A stretch of 64,000 nucleotides of DNA from Pseudomonas iridis (GTDB lineage: Bacteria; Pseudomonadota; Gammaproteobacteria; Pseudomonadales; Pseudomonadaceae): the NCBI RefSeq assembly GCF_017980685.1, contig NZ_JACXXO010000010.1, positions 146,703-210,702 of the forward strand, written 5' to 3'. The notes beneath the pieces were generated by a model that saw only the letters and a list, made by a program, of their open reading frames with translations, was not told where the DNA came from and ran no database searches. The translations under genes and the position numbers were made by a program. Shown piece after piece: positions 44,654 through 52,283 of this stretch (position 1 is the first letter of the stretch; each line of letters opens with the position of its first letter).

Positions 44654-44770
44654 AAAAAAAACCCGGGTTCTGGGGGGTGAATCCGGGTTAAGACCATTAG
44701 GAGTAAAACAAAGGCACGCGGTCCGTTGGTACCTTTATCGGCACGGCACTTGGGGGAGATGCCGTCCGAC
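44654..44770 (-). ncRNA. rgsA: Small RNA candidate fitting RgsA (P16)
   Basis: On the minus strand, a stem AACCCGG / CCGGGTT (44683-44689 with 44660-44666) is followed by eight T (44661-44654), a textbook terminator with no coding gene before it on that strand. About 117 bases upstream lies CAATACT (near 44783-44777), similar to RpoS/sigma-70 -10 elements. I remember the stress-related sRNA RgsA/P16 lying between PA2959 (tatD) and the next genes in P. aeruginosa, with a length near 120. The position and form match; the strand and exact 5' end are inferred. Confidence 0.6.
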
Positions 44771-44985
44771 AGTTGAAGTATTGATCAGTCTGGCGTGCAG
44801 TCCAGCTGGCGGGGCGTGGTTTTTAAACAAATTTGGAATACGTTCGCTTCAGTTGAGTTCTCATTGCGCTCAAAACGTTCTCAAAACGAACAAGAAACAC
44901 AGATATGGTCGGATGATCCGTGCATTTTTGCGCAAGTTAGGCATAATACGCGGCTTCGAATTTTGACCCTTCAGACCTTTTTCTT
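44771..44985. other. Remainder of the tatD-tetR gap
   Basis: AT-richer DNA with no gene. It should hold the promoter of the minus-strand RNA and, at the right end, that of the tetR gene: CATAAT (44942-44947) is a possible -10 about 40 bases before the tetR ATG, without a convincing -35. Confidence 0.4.
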
Positions 44986-45624
44986 ATGCACAAAGAACCT
45001 CGTAAGGTCCGTGAGTTTCGCCGCCGCGAGCAAGAAATTCTCGATACCGCGCTCAAGCTGTTCCTCGACCAAGGTGAAGACAGTGTCACCGTCGAGATGA
45101 TTGCTGATGCCGTAGGTATCGGCAAAGGCACGATCTATAAACATTTCAAGTCCAAGGCCGAGATCTATCTGCGCCTGATGCTCGATTACGAGCGCGATTT
45201 GAACGAGCTGCTGCATTCGGCCGATGTCGACAAGGACAAGGAAGCACTGTCCCGTGCCTACTTCGAATTCCGTATGCGTGATCCGCAGCGCTACCGTCTG
45301 TTCGATCGTCTCGAAGAGAAGGTGGTCAAGGGCAACCAGGTGCCGGAAATGGTCGAGGAGCTGCACAAGATCCGTGCCTCGAACTTCGAACGCCTGACCC
45401 TGTTGATCAAGGGTCGCATCAGCGAAGGCAAGCTCGAAGACGTTCCGCCGTATTTCCACTACTGCGCGTCCTGGGCATTGGTGCACGGCGCTGTCGCGCT
45501 GTATCACTCGCCGTTCTGGAGCAATGTGCTGGAAGATCAGGAAGGTTTCTTCCAGTTCCTGATGGACATCGGCGTGCGCATGGGCAACAAGCGCAAGCGC
45601 GACCCCGAAACACCGAGCAGCTGA
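44986..45624 (+). CDS. TetR-family transcriptional regulator
   Basis: 212 residues. N-terminal helix-turn-helix: ILDTALKLFLDQGEDSVTVE, then IADAVGIGKGTIYKHFKSKA. C-terminal ligand-binding domain with many aromatic residues. The gene stands alone; I remember a similar regulator (PA2957) in the same position in P. aeruginosa. Targets and ligand unknown. The basic N terminus (HKEPRKVREFRRRE) is longer than in many TetR proteins. Confidence 0.93.
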   Translation: MHKEPRKVREFRRREQEILDTALKLFLDQGEDSVTVEMIADAVGIGKGTIYKHFKSKAEIYLRLMLDYERDLNELLHSADVDKDKEALSRAYFEFRMRDPQRYRLFDRLEEKVVKGNQVPEMVEELHKIRASNFERLTLLIKGRISEGKLEDVPPYFHYCASWALVHGAVALYHSPFWSNVLEDQEGFFQFLMDIGVRMGNKRKRDPETPSS

Positions 45625-45657
45625 GCCATTCAGCTGCCTTATTGCGCAATGATTTCG

Positions 45658-45687
45658 TTACATGGCGCAGTACCGCAGGAATATACT
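45658..45687 (+). promoter_or_regulatory. Promoter candidate for the moaA-type gene
   Basis: -35 TTACAT (45658-45663), 18-base spacer, -10 TATACT (45682-45687). Expected start near 45694, eight bases before the inverted repeat at 45702-45733, so that repeat would be transcribed into the leader. Confidence 0.5.
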
Positions 45688-45701
45688 CAGGCATAGGGCT
45701 T

Positions 45702-45733
45702 GCTAAAACTTGATTTGTGAGTCAAGTTTTAGC
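45702..45733. promoter_or_regulatory. Perfect 12-bp inverted repeat in the moaA-type leader
   Basis: GCTAAAACTTGA (45702-45713), loop TTTGTGAG, TCAAGTTTTAGC (45722-45733). It ends 28 bases before the ATG and has no T run, so it is not a terminator; it may be an operator or an RNA hairpin. Confidence 0.7.
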
Positions 45734-45761
45734 TGCTCGATTTCCTTTCGCCGGAGTAATC

Positions 45762-46730
45762 ATGATCGTTGACCGTCAAGGCAGGCGTTTTCGCAATTTG
45801 CGGATCAGCCTGACTTCAGCCTGCAATTACGCTTGTACCTACTGCGTGCCCAACGGCAAGCGGTTGGTGGCTGCGCAGGATGAGCTGTCGGCCGACGCCA
45901 TGGCGCGCGGCGTGGCGTATCTGATTGAAGCCGCTGGCATTGAGCGTTTGCGCATTACCGGTGGCGAGCCGCTGGTCAGCCCCAAACTTGAATCGTTCAT
46001 GACCTCCGTCGGCAAGATGGGGCTGGAAGACATCAGTCTGACCACCAACGGTCAACTCCTCGCCAAGAAACTTCCGCTGCTGGTGGATGCCGGTCTGCGC
46101 CGGATCAACGTTTCTCTCGATACCCTCGACGCCGACGCGTTCCGCAGCATTGCCCGCGGCGGCGATCTGGCCACCGTGCTCGACGGCATGGACAAGGCCG
46201 CAGCGGCGGGGATGAAAATCAAGGTCAACATGGTGCCGTTGCGTGGCCAGAATCTTGATCAGGTCATGCCGTTGCTCGACTACTGCCTGGAGCGCGGGTA
46301 TGAGCTGCGCTTTATCGAGCTGATGCGCATGGGCCATCTGGCCAAAGACTCCAATGCCTTCCTGCAACAGTTTGTCAGTCTTCAACAATTGCTGGAGCTG
46401 ATCGGTGAGCGTTACGAGTACGCACAAGCCGATGCCCCCGTTGACGCTACGGCGGTGCGTTACGCGATTGCCGGGGTGGGCCATTTTGGGGTGATTGCCA
46501 ATGAAAGCGTGCCTTTCTGCCGAACCTGCTCACGCCTGCGCCTGTCGTCGACCGGGTGGCTGCATGGTTGCCTGTCGTCGAGCAACCGCCATTACGTCGG
46601 CGATTTGCTTGACAAACCGCGTCACGAGGCACTGCCTGCGCTACAACGCTTACTGGTGAAGGCCTTGGGCGACAAACAGGAAGTGGCATTTTCCGGCGGC
46701 GCAACCATCATGAAAATCATCGGCGGCTGA
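45762..46730 (+). CDS. moaA: MoaA-type GTP 3',8-cyclase (radical SAM)
   Basis: 322 residues. Radical-SAM cluster C21-NYA-C25-TY-C28, SAM-binding RITGGEPLVSPKL, and a second cluster in PFCRTCSRLRL plus a later Cys (GCLSS). The C terminus ends in GG, needed in MoaA to bring the Arg finger into the active site. MoaA makes the first intermediate of molybdopterin from GTP. Pseudomonads carry more than one moaA-like gene; this one stands alone without moaB/C/D, so it may be a paralogue with its own regulation. ATG 45762 follows CGGAG; the longer frame begins inside the inverted repeat. Confidence 0.85.
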   Translation: MIVDRQGRRFRNLRISLTSACNYACTYCVPNGKRLVAAQDELSADAMARGVAYLIEAAGIERLRITGGEPLVSPKLESFMTSVGKMGLEDISLTTNGQLLAKKLPLLVDAGLRRINVSLDTLDADAFRSIARGGDLATVLDGMDKAAAAGMKIKVNMVPLRGQNLDQVMPLLDYCLERGYELRFIELMRMGHLAKDSNAFLQQFVSLQQLLELIGERYEYAQADAPVDATAVRYAIAGVGHFGVIANESVPFCRTCSRLRLSSTGWLHGCLSSSNRHYVGDLLDKPRHEALPALQRLLVKALGDKQEVAFSGGATIMKIIGG

Positions 46731-46740
46731 TATTCCCATT

Positions 46741-46807
46741 CGCGAGCAGGCTCGCTCCCACATCTGGAATGCGTTCCTCTTGTGGGTGCGAGCCTGCTCG
46801 CGAAAGC
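46741..46807. repeat. REP inverted pair, class B
   Basis: CGCGAGCAGGCTCGCTCCCA (46741-46760) and, reversed, TGTGGGTGCGAGCCTGCTCG running to 46803. The order of the units is the opposite of the other class B pairs in the window. Confidence 0.88.
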
Positions 46808-46900
46808 GTCCTGTAGATCGACGAAGTTCCCGAGCTGGCGCAAAAGCTGCATTCAACGCCCATTCGCCGGTTTTCCGTCACCGGCTTCTGGAGGATAAGG

Positions 46901-47506
46901 ATGCGTAGCCTGGTTTTGCTGCTGGCCATTTTGGCGCTTGGCGGCTGTATGACTGTCAGCGATATGGCCGAAGGCACTCGCTATCAGATGAGCGACGCGG
47001 GGCTGCTGGGCCACAGCGACAGCCGCCGTGTGAACAACTTCCGTATTCAGCCGGATTCGTTTATCTACATCGCCCAGGGTGCGTTTGCGCCGCCGGGTGG
47101 TTCGTATCCGCGGCCGAACGTGGTCGCTGAGGAAGCGTTCAAAGGCTTTATCGAATACTTCCCGATGGTTCGCCGCGCCCGCGCGCCGGAAGGCCTCGAT
47201 CAGGCAATGGGTGAAGCCCGTGACGCGGGTGCGCATTACCTGCTCTACACCCGTTTCGCCAAGGCTGATGACCGCATCGGCAACTCTGATGAGTGGCTGG
47301 ATGAGGAGGCTGTGGATCGCCTCGGTATTGACGGCGGCGTGATTCAGATCATGTTGATCGAGACCAGCACCCAGTATTTGATTGATACTGCACGGATCAA
47401 GAGTCGTGGCGGTTTACTGACGTTCCACGACAGCAAACCCGAAGACCTGATCGGCCCACCGCTGGCGCAATACGCGCGCAGCCTGTTGGGGATCGGCAAC
47501 CAGTAA
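46901..47506 (+). CDS. Lipoprotein of the DUF4823 type
   Basis: 201 residues. Signal peptide with lipobox LGGC, Cys16 being the acylated residue; the next residues MTVSD lack Asp at +2, so outer-membrane sorting is expected. The body has alternating strands and helices, with IYIAQGAFAPPGGSYPRPN and ALSIQIMLIE-like strands (VIQIMLIETSTQYLID). The DUF4823 label is from memory of similar Pseudomonas lipoproteins; function unknown. GGAGGATAAGG precedes the ATG. The DUF1285 gene follows 16 bases later. Confidence 0.8.
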   Translation: MRSLVLLLAILALGGCMTVSDMAEGTRYQMSDAGLLGHSDSRRVNNFRIQPDSFIYIAQGAFAPPGGSYPRPNVVAEEAFKGFIEYFPMVRRARAPEGLDQAMGEARDAGAHYLLYTRFAKADDRIGNSDEWLDEEAVDRLGIDGGVIQIMLIETSTQYLIDTARIKSRGGLLTFHDSKPEDLIGPPLAQYARSLLGIGNQ

Positions 47507-47522
47507 TTTCAAGGAGTACGCC

Positions 47523-48083
47523 ATGAGTGGCCCGCAAAAAGCCAATGACCTGTTGGGACAAATCCCCAAAACCAAAGGCCTGCCACCGGTGCACTTGTGG
47601 AACCCGGACTTCTGCGGCGACATCGACATGCGCATCGCCCGGGACGGCACCTGGTATTACCTGGGAACGCCGATCGGGCGCAAGCCGATGGTCAAGCTCT
47701 TCTCCACGATCATCCGCCGCGACGGTGATGATTATTTTTTGATTACGCCGGTCGAGAAGGTCGGCATCAAAGTCGACGACGCGCCGTTTGTGGCGATTGC
47801 CGTCGAGGTTGAAGGCGAGGGTGAGGCGCAGGTGCTGCGCTTTACCACCAATGTCGACGAAACCGCTGAAGCTGGGCCGGAGCATCCGATTCGAGTCGAG
47901 ATTGATCCGGTCACTCAAGAGCCTGCGCCTTATGTACACATACGCACCAACCTTGAGGCGTTGATTCATCGCAATGTGTTCTACCAATTGGTCGAACTGG
48001 CGGTCAGTCGGAAAATCGATGGGCAGAACTGGCTCGGTGTTTGGAGTGGCGGCGAGTTCTTCCGTATCGGCCTCGAACCGTAA
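47523..48083 (+). CDS. DUF1285 protein
   Basis: 186 residues, soluble, with the family's PPVHLWNPDFCGDIDMRIARDG-like opening (PPVHLWNPDFCGDIDM), TWYYLGTPIGRKPMVKLFS and a C-terminal GVWSGGEFFRIG. All-beta, no catalytic motif known. AAGGAG before the ATG, closely behind the lipoprotein gene, so co-transcription is likely. Role unknown. Confidence 0.85.
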   Translation: MSGPQKANDLLGQIPKTKGLPPVHLWNPDFCGDIDMRIARDGTWYYLGTPIGRKPMVKLFSTIIRRDGDDYFLITPVEKVGIKVDDAPFVAIAVEVEGEGEAQVLRFTTNVDETAEAGPEHPIRVEIDPVTQEPAPYVHIRTNLEALIHRNVFYQLVELAVSRKIDGQNWLGVWSGGEFFRIGLEP

Positions 48084-48094
48084 TTTCAAATCCC

Positions 48095-48184
48095 TGTGGG
48101 AGCGAGCCTGCTCGCGATAGCTGTGTATCAGTCGACGAGAATATTGACTGGCACTCCGCTATCGCGAGCAGGCTCGCTCCCACA
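48095..48184. repeat. REP inverted pair, class B
   Basis: TGTGGGAGCGAGCCTGCTCG (48095-48114) and, reversed, CGAGCAGGCTCGCTCCCACA (ending 48184), about 50 bases of loop between them. Confidence 0.92.
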
Positions 48185-48223
48185 TTGTTTTTGTTTGATC
48201 ACAAAAAACTGATTTGACACCCA

Positions 48224-48237
48224 ATCGTATGATCATT
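48224..48237. promoter_or_regulatory. Operator candidate shared with the araF promoter region
   Basis: ATCGTATGATCATT, whose reverse complement matches AATCATCATACGAT at 51127-51140 in 13 of 14 positions. It lies 38 bases before the GntR start, just behind a consensus -35 TTGACA (48214-48219). Autoregulation by the GntR protein is inferred. Confidence 0.55.
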
Positions 48238-48274
48238 AGCTTGATCACCCATCGCGATCCGCTTTGAGGTGTTC

Positions 48275-48991
48275 ATGTCCAGCAGCTTTCATGCATCAAC
48301 GGTTGACTGGCTGGGCAGTTGGATTGCCGCTGGCCAGATAAAGCCGGGGCAGACCATCAAGGTCGAAGCTGATCTGGGCGAACAGCTCGGCGTCAGCCGC
48401 ACCGTCATCCGTGAAGCGATCAAAACCCTCGTCGCCAAAGGCATGCTTGAAGTCGGGCCGAAGGTCGGCACCCGCGTGTTGCCGGTGCGCCGCTGGAACC
48501 TGTTCGATCCTCAGGTCGTCGGTTGGCTGTCACGCAATGGTCTGCCGGAAAACTTCGTCGATGACTTGCTCGACCTGCGCCGCACCATTGAACCCATGGC
48601 CGTGCGCTGGGCCTGCGAGCGGGCGACGCTGGAGCAGATCGACGCCGTGCAACTGGCCTACAACGCCCTCGAGCGCGCGGTAGTCAGCGGCGGCGATTAC
48701 AACCGTGCCGATCAGGCCTTCCACGAGTGCATTCTTGCCGCCAGCCATAATCAGTTCATTGAACAGATGGTCCCGGCGCTCGGGGCGTTGCTGGCCGTTT
48801 CGTTCGAAGTCTCGGCGGCCGATCCGGATGAACTGCGCCGCACCTTGCCAATCCACAAAGACATGGCCGACGCCATTGCCGCTCGCGATTCTGCGCGAGG
48901 TGTGTGGGCCTGCATGACCCTGATCGACAACGCAGACCTGGCGATCAAACGGTTTTACCCAAAAGTCATGGCCGACAAAAAAGCCGGCTGA
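48275..48991 (+). CDS. FadR-type GntR regulator of the pentose locus
   Basis: 238 residues. N-terminal winged helix (PGQTIKVEADLGEQLGVSR then TVIREAIKTLVAKGMLEVG) and a C-terminal all-helical FCD domain, whose metal/ligand residues include the D-x-x-x-H of ADQAFHECIL and HKDMADAI. ATG 48275 has GAGG six bases upstream. The neighbouring lactonase, SDR and sugar ABC genes and the shared 14-bp element suggest it controls sugar-acid catabolism, with a sugar acid or lactone as effector (inference). Confidence 0.9.
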   Translation: MSSSFHASTVDWLGSWIAAGQIKPGQTIKVEADLGEQLGVSRTVIREAIKTLVAKGMLEVGPKVGTRVLPVRRWNLFDPQVVGWLSRNGLPENFVDDLLDLRRTIEPMAVRWACERATLEQIDAVQLAYNALERAVVSGGDYNRADQAFHECILAASHNQFIEQMVPALGALLAVSFEVSAADPDELRRTLPIHKDMADAIAARDSARGVWACMTLIDNADLAIKRFYPKVMADKKAG

Positions 48992-49008
48992 CAGTCACGG
49001 ATTAACAT

Positions 49009-49098
49009 GTGGGAGCGAGCCTGCTCGCGAAGGCGTCATGTCAGATACATCAACGTCGACTGATACACCGCCTTCGCGAGCAAGCTCGATCCCACACG
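49009..49098. repeat. REP inverted pair, class B
   Basis: TGTGGGAGCGAGCCTGCTCG (49009-49028) and, reversed, CGAGCAAGCTCGATCCCACA (ending 49097) between the regulator and the lactonase gene; the second unit has two changes. Confidence 0.88.
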
Positions 49099-49122
49099 GA
49101 TACCAACAATATAGGAGTTGAT

Positions 49123-49998
49123 ATGACGTTGACCGCACTGACCCAGCACCGCGCCCAACTCGGTGAAGGCCCGTTCTGGGACGCGCCGACCCAGGCGCTG
49201 TACTGGGTCGATATCGCCGGCCAACAAGCCCTGCGCCTGATTGGCCAGAACGTGCAGATCTGGCAAATGCCCGAGCACGTTTCCGCGTTCATTCCCTGCG
49301 CCAGCGGCGATGCGCTGGTTACGCTGAGCAGCGGCGTCTATCGTCTCGATCTCGACTCCCCGGGGCTGGAACCGCGCCTGACGCTGTTCTGTGTCGCCGA
49401 CCCGCAACCTGGCAATCGTCCCAACGAAGCCCGCTGTGACGCACAAGGCCGACTGTGGCTCAGCACCATGCAAAACAACATCGACGAGCAGGGCGAAGAT
49501 CTGCCGATCGTCCGGCGTTCCGGTGCCCTGTTCCGTATCGATCCCGACAAACGCGTCACGCCATTGCTGCGCAATCTGGGGATTCCCAACACGCTGCTGT
49601 GGACCGACGACGGCACCAGGCTGTTGTTCGGCGACAGCATGGACGCCACGTTGTACAGCTACTTCATCCACACCGACGGCAACCTCGATGTCGCCAATCT
49701 CTGGTACGGCCCGGATGAACAGGGCGGCCCTGACGGTTCGGCGATGGATGTCGAAGGCTATGTGTGGAACGCCCGTTGGGACGGCAGCTGTCTTTTGCGA
49801 CTGGCGCCTGATGGCAAGGTCGACCGCAAAATCGATCTGCCGATCAGTCGCCCGACCAGTTGCGTGTTCGGCGGCGAAGACCTGAAAACCCTGTACATCA
49901 CCAGCGCCGAAAGCCCGCACAACCATCCTCTGGACGGCGCAGTGCTGTCGATGCGTGTTGATGTTGCAGGAAAGCTCTGTACGCGTTTCGCTGGCTGA
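49123..49998 (+). CDS. SMP-30/gluconolactonase-family sugar lactonase
   Basis: 291 residues, six-bladed propeller, cytoplasmic. Metal ligands: Glu in QLGEGPFWD (about 15), Asn in NRPNEARCDAQGRLW and in GIPNTLLWT, Asp in DGSAMDVEGYVW. The family hydrolyses aldonolactones; next to an AraFGH-type importer and an SDR it is probably the L-arabinono-lactonase step. ATG 49123 follows TAGGAG at seven bases; the longer frame runs through a REP pair and is not real. Confidence 0.92.
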   Translation: MTLTALTQHRAQLGEGPFWDAPTQALYWVDIAGQQALRLIGQNVQIWQMPEHVSAFIPCASGDALVTLSSGVYRLDLDSPGLEPRLTLFCVADPQPGNRPNEARCDAQGRLWLSTMQNNIDEQGEDLPIVRRSGALFRIDPDKRVTPLLRNLGIPNTLLWTDDGTRLLFGDSMDATLYSYFIHTDGNLDVANLWYGPDEQGGPDGSAMDVEGYVWNARWDGSCLLRLAPDGKVDRKIDLPISRPTSCVFGGEDLKTLYITSAESPHNHPLDGAVLSMRVDVAGKLCTRFAG

Positions 49999-50028
49999 AT
50001 CCCAAAATATGGGATGCAAAATTATATA

Positions 50029-50058
50029 TTGAGATTATTTGGCGGTCGGGTTTATAGT
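50029..50058 (+). promoter_or_regulatory. Promoter candidate of the leader-SDR transcript
   Basis: -35 TTGAGA (50029-50034), 18-base spacer, -10 TATAGT (50053-50058). It lies between the lactonase stop and the short leader ORF, in an AT-rich stretch. Confidence 0.5.
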
Positions 50059-50112
50059 CGGCCCCAGCAGTAACACGCACTCACACTTAAAAAGAACAAA
50101 ACAGGTGAAGTG

Positions 50113-50277
50113 ATGCAGCGAATTTCCATCGCACTCCCACGCGGAGTCCGTGCCACGCAACGGTTCAATGCCGTCAGTGGCGCCTGCCTGTTCAGTTCTA
50201 AACGCTCTCCAGACCGGACATCGTCAGATGCCCGGTTTTTTTGCGCTTGCGAACAGGAGTCCTTGAACCATGGCTGA
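50113..50277 (+). CDS. Possible 54-residue leader peptide running through the attenuator
   Basis: ATG 50113 has AGGTGA at nine bases. The peptide begins MQRISIALPRGVRATQRFNA, runs across the terminator hairpin at 50214-50242 and overlaps the SDR start by eight bases. It is not similar to any protein I know. Translation through the hairpin would open it and could permit transcription of the SDR gene. It may equally be a chance frame; composition alone cannot decide. Confidence 0.35.
   Translation: MQRISIALPRGVRATQRFNAVSGACLFSSKRSPDRTSSDARFFCACEQESLNHG
50214..50242 (+). terminator. Terminator-like hairpin in front of the SDR gene (attenuator candidate)
   Basis: CCGGACATC / GATGCCCGG with loop GTCA (one A-C mismatch), followed by seven T. 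It ends 27 bases before the SDR ATG and ~155 bases behind the presumed start site. Confidence 0.8.
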
Positions 50278-51088
50278 ACCTCTTTCCCTGCCGCCGGTGC
50301 CCGCACCGCCGAAGGGCGAGCGTCTGAAAAACAAGGTCGTGCTGCTCACCGGTGCCGCTCAGGGTATCGGTGAAGCCATCGTCGCAGCCTTCGCTTCGCA
50401 GCAAGCCAAACTGCTGATCAGTGATATTCAGGCCGAAAAAGTCGAGAAGGTTGCCGCCCATTGGCGCGAGCAAGGCTTTGACGTTCAGGCGATCAAGGCT
50501 GATGTGTCGTGCCAGCCCGATCTGCACGCCATGGCCAGACGCGCTGTTGAACTGCACGGGCGCATCGACGTGCTGGTCAACTGCGCCGGGGTCAATGTGT
50601 TCCGCGATCCGCTGGAAATGACCGAAGAAGACTGGCGTCGCTGCTTCGCCATCGACCTCGACGGCGCGTGGCACGGCTGCAAAGCGGTCCTGCCGCAAAT
50701 GATCGAGCAGGGCATCGGCAGCATCATCAACATTGCCTCGACCCATTCTTCGCACATCATTCCCGGCTGTTTCCCGTACCCGGTGGCCAAACACGGGTTG
50801 CTGGGACTGACGCGCGCACTCGGCATCGAATACGCAGCGAAAGGCATCCGCGTCAACGCGATCGCCCCCGGCTACATCGAAACGCAGCTGAACGTCGATT
50901 ACTGGAACGGTTTCGCCGATCCGCATGCCGAGCGTCAACGCGCCCTCGACCTGCACCCGCCCAAACGCATTGGTCAGCCGATTGAAGTGGCGATGACGGC
51001 GGTGTTCCTGGCCAGCGATGAAGCACCATTCATCAATGCTTCGTGCATCACCATCGATGGTGGCCGCTCGGTGATGTACCACGACTGA
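50270..51088 (+). CDS. Short-chain dehydrogenase, probable sugar 1-dehydrogenase
   Basis: 272 residues. Cofactor loop LTGAAQGIGEA near residue 27-35, Asp in SDIQ favouring NAD, NCAGVN, catalytic Ser in IASTHSSHI, and YPVAK as the Tyr/Lys pair. The tail ITIDGGRSVMYHD is usual. Context (lactonase, AraFGH-type importer) suggests oxidation of L-arabinose or a similar aldose to its lactone; other SDRs in such loci use L-fucose or D-galactose, so the substrate is open. AGGAG 11 bases before ATG. Confidence 0.87.
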   Translation: MAEPLSLPPVPAPPKGERLKNKVVLLTGAAQGIGEAIVAAFASQQAKLLISDIQAEKVEKVAAHWREQGFDVQAIKADVSCQPDLHAMARRAVELHGRIDVLVNCAGVNVFRDPLEMTEEDWRRCFAIDLDGAWHGCKAVLPQMIEQGIGSIINIASTHSSHIIPGCFPYPVAKHGLLGLTRALGIEYAAKGIRVNAIAPGYIETQLNVDYWNGFADPHAERQRALDLHPPKRIGQPIEVAMTAVFLASDEAPFINASCITIDGGRSVMYHD

Positions 51089-51126
51089 TCGATTGGATTC
51101 CACGCGAAGAAATCCGCCTGAAATCC

Positions 51127-51140
51127 AATCATCATACGAT
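51127..51140. promoter_or_regulatory. Second copy of the shared operator candidate, before araF
   Basis: AATCATCATACGAT; 13 of 14 bases agree with the inverted copy at 48224-48237. It lies about 85 bases before the araF ATG, in the 135-base gap after the SDR gene. Confidence 0.55.
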
Positions 51141-51223
51141 ATGACTATTTTCAACAGGCTTTGCAGGACCGTGCTTTACCGCTTTTCAAACATTGCTCAA
51201 AAAAAATAACAAGGAGTCAGCTT

Positions 51224-52228
51224 ATGAAACGTCGTTTCGGGATTCGTACCCTGTGCAGTGCCGCGCTCGCGGTCACCGCGTTCAGCCTGAGCAGTTCGCT
51301 GCTCGCCGCCGATGCGGTGAAGATCGGTTTCCTGGTCAAGCAGGCCGAGGAGCCGTGGTTCCAGACCGAATGGGCTTTCGCCGAGAAAGCCGCCAAGGAC
51401 AGGGGTTTTGAACTGATCAAGATCGCCGTCCCGGATGGCGAAAAAACCCTGTCGGCCATCGACAGCCTCGCCGCCAACGGTGCCAAAGGCTTTGTGATAT
51501 GCCCGCCTGACGTGTCGCTCGGCCCGGCGATCATGGCCAAAGCCAAACTCAATGATCTCAAGGTGATTGCCGTCGACGACCGTTTTGTCGACGCCAACGG
51601 CAAGTTCATGGAGGACGTGCCGTACCTTGGCATGGCCGCGTATGAAGTGGGTCAGAAGCAGGGCGCCGCCATGGCTGCCGAAGCGAAAAAACGCAACTGG
51701 GACTGGAAGGACACCTACGCGGTCGTCAACACCTACAACGAACTCGACACCGGCAAGAAACGCACGGACGGCTCGGTCAAGTCCCTCGAAGACGCCGGCA
51801 TGCCGAAGGATCACATCCTCTTCGCCGCACTGAAAACCCTCGATGTGCCAGGCAGCATGGACGCCACCAACTCGGCGTTGGTGAAACTGCCGAGCGCGGC
51901 GAAGAACCTGATCATTGGCGGCATGAACGACAACACCGTGCTGGGCGGCGTGCGCGCCACAGAAGCCGCCGGGTTCGCCGCGGCCAATGTGATCGGCATC
52001 GGCATCAACGGCACCGACGCCATCGGCGAACTGAAAAAGCCTAACAGCGGCTTCTTCGGTTCGATGCTGCCGAGCCCACACATCGAAGGCTACAAGACCG
52101 CCGAGATGATGTACGAGTGGGTCACCACCGGCAAAGAGCCGCCGAAATACACCGCCATGGACGACGTCACCCTGATCACCCGCGAGAACTTCAAGCAAGA
52201 GCTGGAAAAAATCGGCTTGTGGAACTGA
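51224..52228 (+). CDS. araF: Periplasmic L-arabinose-type sugar-binding protein
   Basis: 334 residues with a Sec signal peptide (basic MKRRFGIR, hydrophobic core, cleavage after SSSLLA). The mature sequence follows E. coli AraF closely: KIGFLVKQAEEPWFQTEW, IKIAVPDGEKTLSAIDSLAA, GMNDNTVLGGVRATE and GIGINGTDA, all around the sugar site. AAGGAG precedes ATG 51224; the longer frame has no signal peptide. First gene of the importer operon. Confidence 0.94.
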   Translation: MKRRFGIRTLCSAALAVTAFSLSSSLLAADAVKIGFLVKQAEEPWFQTEWAFAEKAAKDRGFELIKIAVPDGEKTLSAIDSLAANGAKGFVICPPDVSLGPAIMAKAKLNDLKVIAVDDRFVDANGKFMEDVPYLGMAAYEVGQKQGAAMAAEAKKRNWDWKDTYAVVNTYNELDTGKKRTDGSVKSLEDAGMPKDHILFAALKTLDVPGSMDATNSALVKLPSAAKNLIIGGMNDNTVLGGVRATEAAGFAAANVIGIGINGTDAIGELKKPNSGFFGSMLPSPHIEGYKTAEMMYEWVTTGKEPPKYTAMDDVTLITRENFKQELEKIGLWN

Positions 52229-52283
52229 CGTAGCGACGGCCCGGGCAACCGGGCCGTTTGAACGGTGTGAAGAGGTGGCTTAA

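Noticed and set aside
49009..49122. Longer N terminus for the SMP-30 lactonase
   Set aside because: It is translated REP sequence; the ATG at 49123 has a proper TAGGAG and begins the conserved fold.
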